Below, one piece after another: positions 59,995-64,000 of a stretch of 64,000 nucleotides of DNA (within the stretch, counting starts at the first letter, position 1; the number at the start of each line of letters is the position of its first letter). Under the pieces are notes generated by a model, which saw only the letters and a program-made list of their open reading frames with translations, made no database searches and was not told where the DNA came from. The DNA lies in NCBI GenBank assembly GCA_050952065.1, contig JBMNKF010000002.1, positions 248,001-312,000 of the forward strand, read 5' to 3'. This stretch comes from JAXGZG01 sp050952065 (GTDB lineage: Bacteria; Bacillota; Sulfobacillia; Fermentithermobacillales; Fermentithermobacillaceae). The translations under genes were made by a program, and so were the position numbers.

Positions 59995-61382
59995 GACTAA
60001 AAGTGGATGTTCTCGTTGCAGAGGTTGGCAGCACTACGACAACGGTTAACGCTTTTCTCTTGGGAGAAAGCGCGAGATTTCTGGGACAAGGCGTGTCTCC
60101 CACCACTGTTGACCAGGGTGATGTAACCATTGGGCTAAGGCAGGCCGTAGAGGACCTTGCACACAACCTAGGGGCTAGAGACATCGAGAGCGCTCGGACT
60201 ATGGCAGCGTCCAGCGCTGCTGGCGGGTTGTCCATGAGCGTCCACGGTTTGGTATTGGACATGACCGCCCGGGCCGCCAAAGAGGCGGCACTGGGAGCCG
60301 GGGCAGTGGTGCGCATGGTGACGGCAGGCGACTTGACGGAGTTGGATATTCAAGAACTTGCTCGGATAAAGCCCAAGATGATCCTCTTGGCCGGCGGTGT
60401 GGACCATGGGGAGAAAGCTACTGTCATCAAGAACGCCAAGTTTCTAGCGGACTACCTCGAAAAAAACAAACCCGAGGACGGTGATGTGTTTCGTCCACCG
60501 GTGGTCTACGCAGGAAACGTGGCAGCACGGAAAGAAGTGGCCGCTGCGTTAGTCGGCAAAGGTGTTAGAGTCTACTTTGTCGATAACGTTTTTCCCAGGG
60601 TAGACGAACTTGTAGTGGAGCCCGCTCGCAAGGTCATACAGGATGTGTTCGAGGAGCACATAACCCGCGCTCCGGGCATGGATGACATTCGCCGGATGGT
60701 GGACGGGCCTATCATGCCCACTCCAGGCGCCGTGATGGAAGCATGCAGACTCCTCCGGCCGATTTTGGGCGAGATATGCGCCGTGGATGTGGGCGGCGCT
60801 ACCACCGATGTTCACTCCGTGGCCAAGGGCAGTCCCGAAATACAAGACATCTTGGAGAGTCCAGAGCCTTTGGCGAAACGAACAGTGGAAGGGGATCTGG
60901 GCATCTACTTTAACGCCAAGAATGTTTTGCTGGAAGCCGGCGAAAGGGCAGAGCGGGATCTAGGGTTCGATCCTAAGCCCCGCTTGGAATCTTTGGAGAT
61001 CTTCCCAAGAGAGAAGACGCAGATCGCGCTGGCATCATACTTGACCAGGGTAGCAGCGGAGGTCGCCTTCTCGCGGCATGTGGGGAGATTTCGCTACCTC
61101 TACGGTCCGTCAGGGAGACAAACGTTAGCATCAGGAAAAGACCTAACGAGCGTCAAGACCATAATTGGAACTGGGGGGCCCCTTACAAGGTTGCCCGGGG
61201 GCAGGGATACTCTGGCGCAACTTGTGGGAAGGGGTCCGGGCCGTGAACTATACCCGAAAGACGCCCGGGTTGTGCTGGACTCGGAGTATGTTATGGCGGC
61301 CTGCGGGGTTCTCTCCAGGGAGTATCCAAAGGAAGCGGCACTCATCCTTCTGAGGAGTCTGGGATTGGAGTTGACATCATGA
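59991..61382 (+). CDS. MutL/GlmL-type mutase reactivation ATPase
   Basis: 463 residues of ASKHA (actin/Hsp70-like) fold: phosphate-1 motif LVAEVGSTTTTVNAFLLG, middle motif ILLAGGVDHGEKA, and the second phosphate motif CAVDVGGATTDVHSVAKG. Proteins of this type sit beside B12-dependent aminomutases (glutamate mutase, ornithine mutase) and are thought to exchange damaged cobalamin. Between oraE and the racemase it corresponds to the third accessory gene of the clostridial ornithine operon. Confidence 0.88.
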   Translation: MRLKVDVLVAEVGSTTTTVNAFLLGESARFLGQGVSPTTVDQGDVTIGLRQAVEDLAHNLGARDIESARTMAASSAAGGLSMSVHGLVLDMTARAAKEAALGAGAVVRMVTAGDLTELDIQELARIKPKMILLAGGVDHGEKATVIKNAKFLADYLEKNKPEDGDVFRPPVVYAGNVAARKEVAAALVGKGVRVYFVDNVFPRVDELVVEPARKVIQDVFEEHITRAPGMDDIRRMVDGPIMPTPGAVMEACRLLRPILGEICAVDVGGATTDVHSVAKGSPEIQDILESPEPLAKRTVEGDLGIYFNAKNVLLEAGERAERDLGFDPKPRLESLEIFPREKTQIALASYLTRVAAEVAFSRHVGRFRYLYGPSGRQTLASGKDLTSVKTIIGTGGPLTRLPGGRDTLAQLVGRGPGRELYPKDARVVLDSEYVMAACGVLSREYPKEAALILLRSLGLELTS

Positions 61383-62452
61383 AGTATCCTGCGCTGCTCA
61401 TTGACACTGAAGCTATTGAAGAAAACGCCAGGGTTCTGTCGGACATGCTCATGGCCCGCGGAATGCGGCTCGTGGGAGTTGCCAAAGCCACCCTAGGCCA
61501 TCCTGCCGTGGTTAGGGCTATGGTTTTGGGAGGGGCATCCGCCATGGCTGACTCCCGGATGGAAAACCTGGCCCGTATGAGAAGGGACGGCTATCGGGGT
61601 GAGACCATTCTTCTGAGATCGCCTACTTGGTCCCGGTGCCAAGAAGCGGTGGAGGTTTCGGACATAAGTCTTAATTCTGACGTTGCCACTGTGCATCGTC
61701 TGGGCGAGGCGGCTTCTGCTTTAGGTAAGGTCCACAAAGTGGTCCTCATGGTGGATATGGGAGATCTCAGGGAAGGAGTCCTGCCTGAAAACGCCCTATC
61801 AGTTGCAGGGCAAATGGCAAGCGCACCTGGAATTCAGCTGGTCGGCGTTGGAACAAACTGGGGCTGTTACGGAGGGCTCATGCCGGATAGGCCGCGTTTG
61901 GAAGCGTTGGTGGACCTAAGACTTGACATACAGCGGATGCTCGGCATTAGTATGGACATAGTCTCAGGGGGCAATTCTACCAACATCAACATGCTATTGG
62001 ATGGGAGTATGCCCGGGGGCATAACCGAACTCAGGTTAGGTGAGAGCATACTTTTGGGCACCGAAGCAACGCAACGCCAGAGTGTGCCCGGTTGCCGACA
62101 GGACGCTTTCACTTTGAAGGCAGAGGTGATAGAGGTTTTGGCCAAGCCTTCAAAGCCCATAGGGAAAATCGGACAGAATGCCTTTGGAGTCGTACCGGAG
62201 TTAAAAGACCGAGGCATCCGCATGAGGGCCATCTGCGCAGTGGGACGCCAAGACCTAGATCCCGATGCTCTTGAGGCTTTGGATCCCGGCGTATCGATCC
62301 TTGGGGCGTCATCGGACCACCTGATTTTGGATGTTGACGAAGCAGAAAACCCGGTCGGTGTAGGGTCAGTGCTGTCATTCCGTCCCGCCTACAGTGCCCT
62401 GCTGAGGGCCTTTACATCTCCCTTTGTGGAAAAGGTGGTGGTTTCACAGTGA
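61379..62452 (+). CDS. orr: Ornithine racemase (alanine-racemase-fold, PLP)
   Basis: 357 residues. The N-terminal PLP barrel of the alanine racemase family starts YPALLIDTEAIEENARVLSDM (abridged: LLIDTEAIEENARVL), with the PLP lysine in VGVAKATLGHP and the phosphate-binding SGGNSTNINMLLDG. It converts L- to D-ornithine, the substrate of OraSE. The assignment is by context; a general amino-acid racemase of the YhfX/or-4 type is the wider family. Overlaps both neighbours by 4 bases. Confidence 0.87.
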   Translation: MKYPALLIDTEAIEENARVLSDMLMARGMRLVGVAKATLGHPAVVRAMVLGGASAMADSRMENLARMRRDGYRGETILLRSPTWSRCQEAVEVSDISLNSDVATVHRLGEAASALGKVHKVVLMVDMGDLREGVLPENALSVAGQMASAPGIQLVGVGTNWGCYGGLMPDRPRLEALVDLRLDIQRMLGISMDIVSGGNSTNINMLLDGSMPGGITELRLGESILLGTEATQRQSVPGCRQDAFTLKAEVIEVLAKPSKPIGKIGQNAFGVVPELKDRGIRMRAICAVGRQDLDPDALEALDPGVSILGASSDHLILDVDEAENPVGVGSVLSFRPAYSALLRAFTSPFVEKVVVSQ

Positions 62453-63855
62453 ATTCCCCAGTCGTAATATGCGGGCTGTCTCCCCACCCTCCAATAATCA
62501 TCCCGGAAGTAGGTCGAGGCGAAGAAGCCAAAGCGATGCCTACGATAAAGGGGCTGAAGAGTCTATCCTGGGCGATAGTTGACGCTAAGCCCGAGACTCT
62601 CATCGTGATCACACCTCACGGGCCCGTGTTCTCCGATGCGGTGGCCATTAGAAGCCAGGCAAGGCACAGAGGCAGCCTAGCGAGTTTTGGGGCGCCCCAG
62701 GTGGCTTTCGACTACGAGAACGATGAGGACATAGTGCGCGGAGTGGTGAACCGCGCAAAAGAAGGAACGGCGCCCATTGTGGCGCTGGATGACTCCGGGT
62801 TCCGGCGCTACGGGATCGAACGAGGCCTAGACCACGGCACCCAAGTGCCGCTTCATTTCCTCAAAGAGGCAGGTTATCTGGGCAGACTGGTTGTGATCAA
62901 TATCGGTTTCCTAACCTACTTGGAATTGTATCGCGTTGGGATTCTCATTGAGGATGTCTGCAAAAGACTTGGGCGAAAAGTCGCAATCCTGGCGTCAGGC
63001 GATCTTTCCCACAGACTCAAGGAAGGAGCTCCTGCTGGGTACGACCCACGTGGTGCCGAGTTCGATGAAAACCTGATGGAATGCTTGCGCCACTTCGATG
63101 TACCTTCGATCTTGAATTTTCCCGGAGACCTAGTTGAAGCCGCGGGCGAATGCGGTCTGCGACCCATAGTGATGATGCTCGGGGCGTTGGATAATTACCA
63201 GGTGTCCGGAGACGTCCTCTCATACCAAGGACCCTTTGGAGTCGGGTATGGCGTTGCTCTATTTCGCATTCAAGGCCACGGGCCCTCCAGGATCGATGCG
63301 ATCATGGAAAGGCACGAAGCCAGGATCAAGCGTCTCAGGCAGCACGAATCTTTCCCTGTATCCTTGGCACGGAAAACAGTGGAGACTTATGCCCGCACTG
63401 GAAACAGGGTGCCGGTTCCCCTGGATGTGCCCGGCGAGTTTCAGGGGAGAGGCGGCGTTTTCGTTTCCATACACAAGCAAGGCATGCTGAGAGGCTGCAT
63501 CGGTACGATCGAGCCCACTACAGAAAGCCTGGTTCATGAGATCATATCCAATGCCATCAGCGCTTCCACTAGAGATCCGCGCTTTCGGCCGATTTCTGCA
63601 GATGAACTTGATGAGCTGGACTATTCGGTGGATGTCCTGGGAGCAGCTCAGGAAGTCTCTAGTTGCCAGGAATTGGACCCCAAGAAGTACGGTGTCATAT
63701 GCGAAAAGGGCAGGAGGCGAGGACTTCTTCTCCCGGACCTTCCGGGAGTCGATACAGTAGAAGAGCAGGTGGCCATAGCTCGAGAGAAGGCCGGAATCTC
63801 CAGAAGCGAAGGTGGTGTCAAGCTCTATCGCTTTGAGGTAACGCGATACAAGTGA
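62449..63855 (+). CDS. MEMO1-AMMECR1 fusion protein (AmmeMemoRadiSam system protein A type)
   Basis: 468 residues from GTG. Residues about 1-265 are a class III extradiol dioxygenase-like (MEMO1/LigB) domain with CGLSPHPPIIIPEVG, ITPHGPVFSDA, LDHGTQVPLHFL and ASGDLSHRL. Residues about 290-468 are AMMECR1, with GVFVSIHKQGMLRGCIGTIEP and DPRFRPISADELDELDYSVDVL (abridged). In many anaerobes this fusion works with a radical SAM partner in an undefined redox/modification role. Here it overlaps the racemase by 4 bases, and no radical SAM gene begins directly after it. Confidence 0.9.
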   Translation: MNSPVVICGLSPHPPIIIPEVGRGEEAKAMPTIKGLKSLSWAIVDAKPETLIVITPHGPVFSDAVAIRSQARHRGSLASFGAPQVAFDYENDEDIVRGVVNRAKEGTAPIVALDDSGFRRYGIERGLDHGTQVPLHFLKEAGYLGRLVVINIGFLTYLELYRVGILIEDVCKRLGRKVAILASGDLSHRLKEGAPAGYDPRGAEFDENLMECLRHFDVPSILNFPGDLVEAAGECGLRPIVMMLGALDNYQVSGDVLSYQGPFGVGYGVALFRIQGHGPSRIDAIMERHEARIKRLRQHESFPVSLARKTVETYARTGNRVPVPLDVPGEFQGRGGVFVSIHKQGMLRGCIGTIEPTTESLVHEIISNAISASTRDPRFRPISADELDELDYSVDVLGAAQEVSSCQELDPKKYGVICEKGRRRGLLLPDLPGVDTVEEQVAIAREKAGISRSEGGVKLYRFEVTRYK

Positions 63856-63882
63856 CGTGAACCGGAGGACCTATGAAAGTCT

Positions 63883-64000
63883 GTGGCTATCAAGGGGCCC
63901 TCTATGAGCCCGACTGACAATGAGCCAAGGGTCAATGAAGGGCGAGTGACACAGGAATGGCCAGAGAAGCGCGTTATTGGAGCGCTTGGCAGGACGATTG
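63883..64000 (+). CDS. N-terminus of an unidentified protein, cut by the window end
   Basis: An open frame runs from GTG 63883 (or ATG 63904) to the window end: MSPTDNEPRVNEGRVTQEW, then PEKRVIGALGRTI. A GGAGG at 63864-63868 lies 14 bases before the GTG, longer than ideal. The family is not recognisable from about 39 residues; it does not resemble the CxxxCxxC start of the radical SAM partner of AMMECR1. Confidence 0.4.
   Translation, partial: MAIKGPSMSPTDNEPRVNEGRVTQEWPEKRVIGALGRTI

Overview
The window is a dense, almost entirely plus-strand chromosomal segment of a Bacillota-type (low-GC Gram-positive lineage, but moderately high GC here), probably anaerobic, bacterium. The reasons are the order carD / yacL / ispDF / thyX / rlmB / sigH / tRNA / rpmG-secE-nusG-rplKA-rplJL, a sporulation-type sigma-H, a CwlD-type amidase, an ECF transporter behind rplQ, a zinc-type S14, a Cys-rich EF-Tu insertion, frequent GTG/TTG starts, hydrogenase maturation genes and a Stickland-type ornithine fermentation cluster. 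The genus cannot be named from sequence alone; no 16S rRNA gene is present.

Region 1 (1-9.5 kb): a protein tail, then tRNA-Ala and carD on the minus strand, each with its own promoter, then yacL, a fused ispD-ispF, thyX (with an unusual insertion), rlmB, sigH, tRNA-Thr, an orphan FMN-dependent glutamate-synthase-like protein, a tRNA-Tyr/fMet/Thr cluster and the first tuf gene.

Region 2 (9.5-34.6 kb): rpmG-tRNA-Trp-secE-nusG-rplK-rplA, then an L10 leader and rplJL. The normally contiguous rplL-rpoB junction is interrupted by asd-lysC-dapA (aspartate to diaminopimelate/lysine). rpoB carries a 196-residue, highly charged C-terminal tail. After rpoC comes hypFCDE, making and installing the CN/CO ligands of NiFe hydrogenase. 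A small membrane-protein transcription unit follows, then an L7Ae-type protein, rpsL, rpsG, fusA and a second tuf whose coding sequence is essentially base-identical to the first.

Region 3 (34.6-53.6 kb): the S10-spc-alpha ribosomal superoperon (rpsJ to rplQ with secY, adk, map, infA), followed by ecfA1-ecfA2-ecfT-truA-rplM-rpsI. rpmD (L30) is absent. Between about 48.2 and 49.8 kb rpoA, rplQ and ecfA1 are broken by about twelve single-base insertions, all of the same sign, which points to local sequence error rather than gene decay.

Region 4 (53.7-64 kb): cwlD, then a tightly overlapping operon for oxidative ornithine degradation (ord, ortA, ortB, oraS, oraE, a MutL/GlmL-type reactivase and an ornithine racemase). 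It is translationally coupled to a MEMO1-AMMECR1 fusion protein, and a partial gene runs off the right end.

The window is mainly core information processing. The parts that deserve attention are the metabolic cassettes flanking rpoBC, the RpoB tail, the ThyX insertion, the identical tuf pair, the isolated membrane-protein unit and the ornithine/AmmeMemo operon. No CRISPR array, insertion sequence, phage gene or clear defence system was seen.
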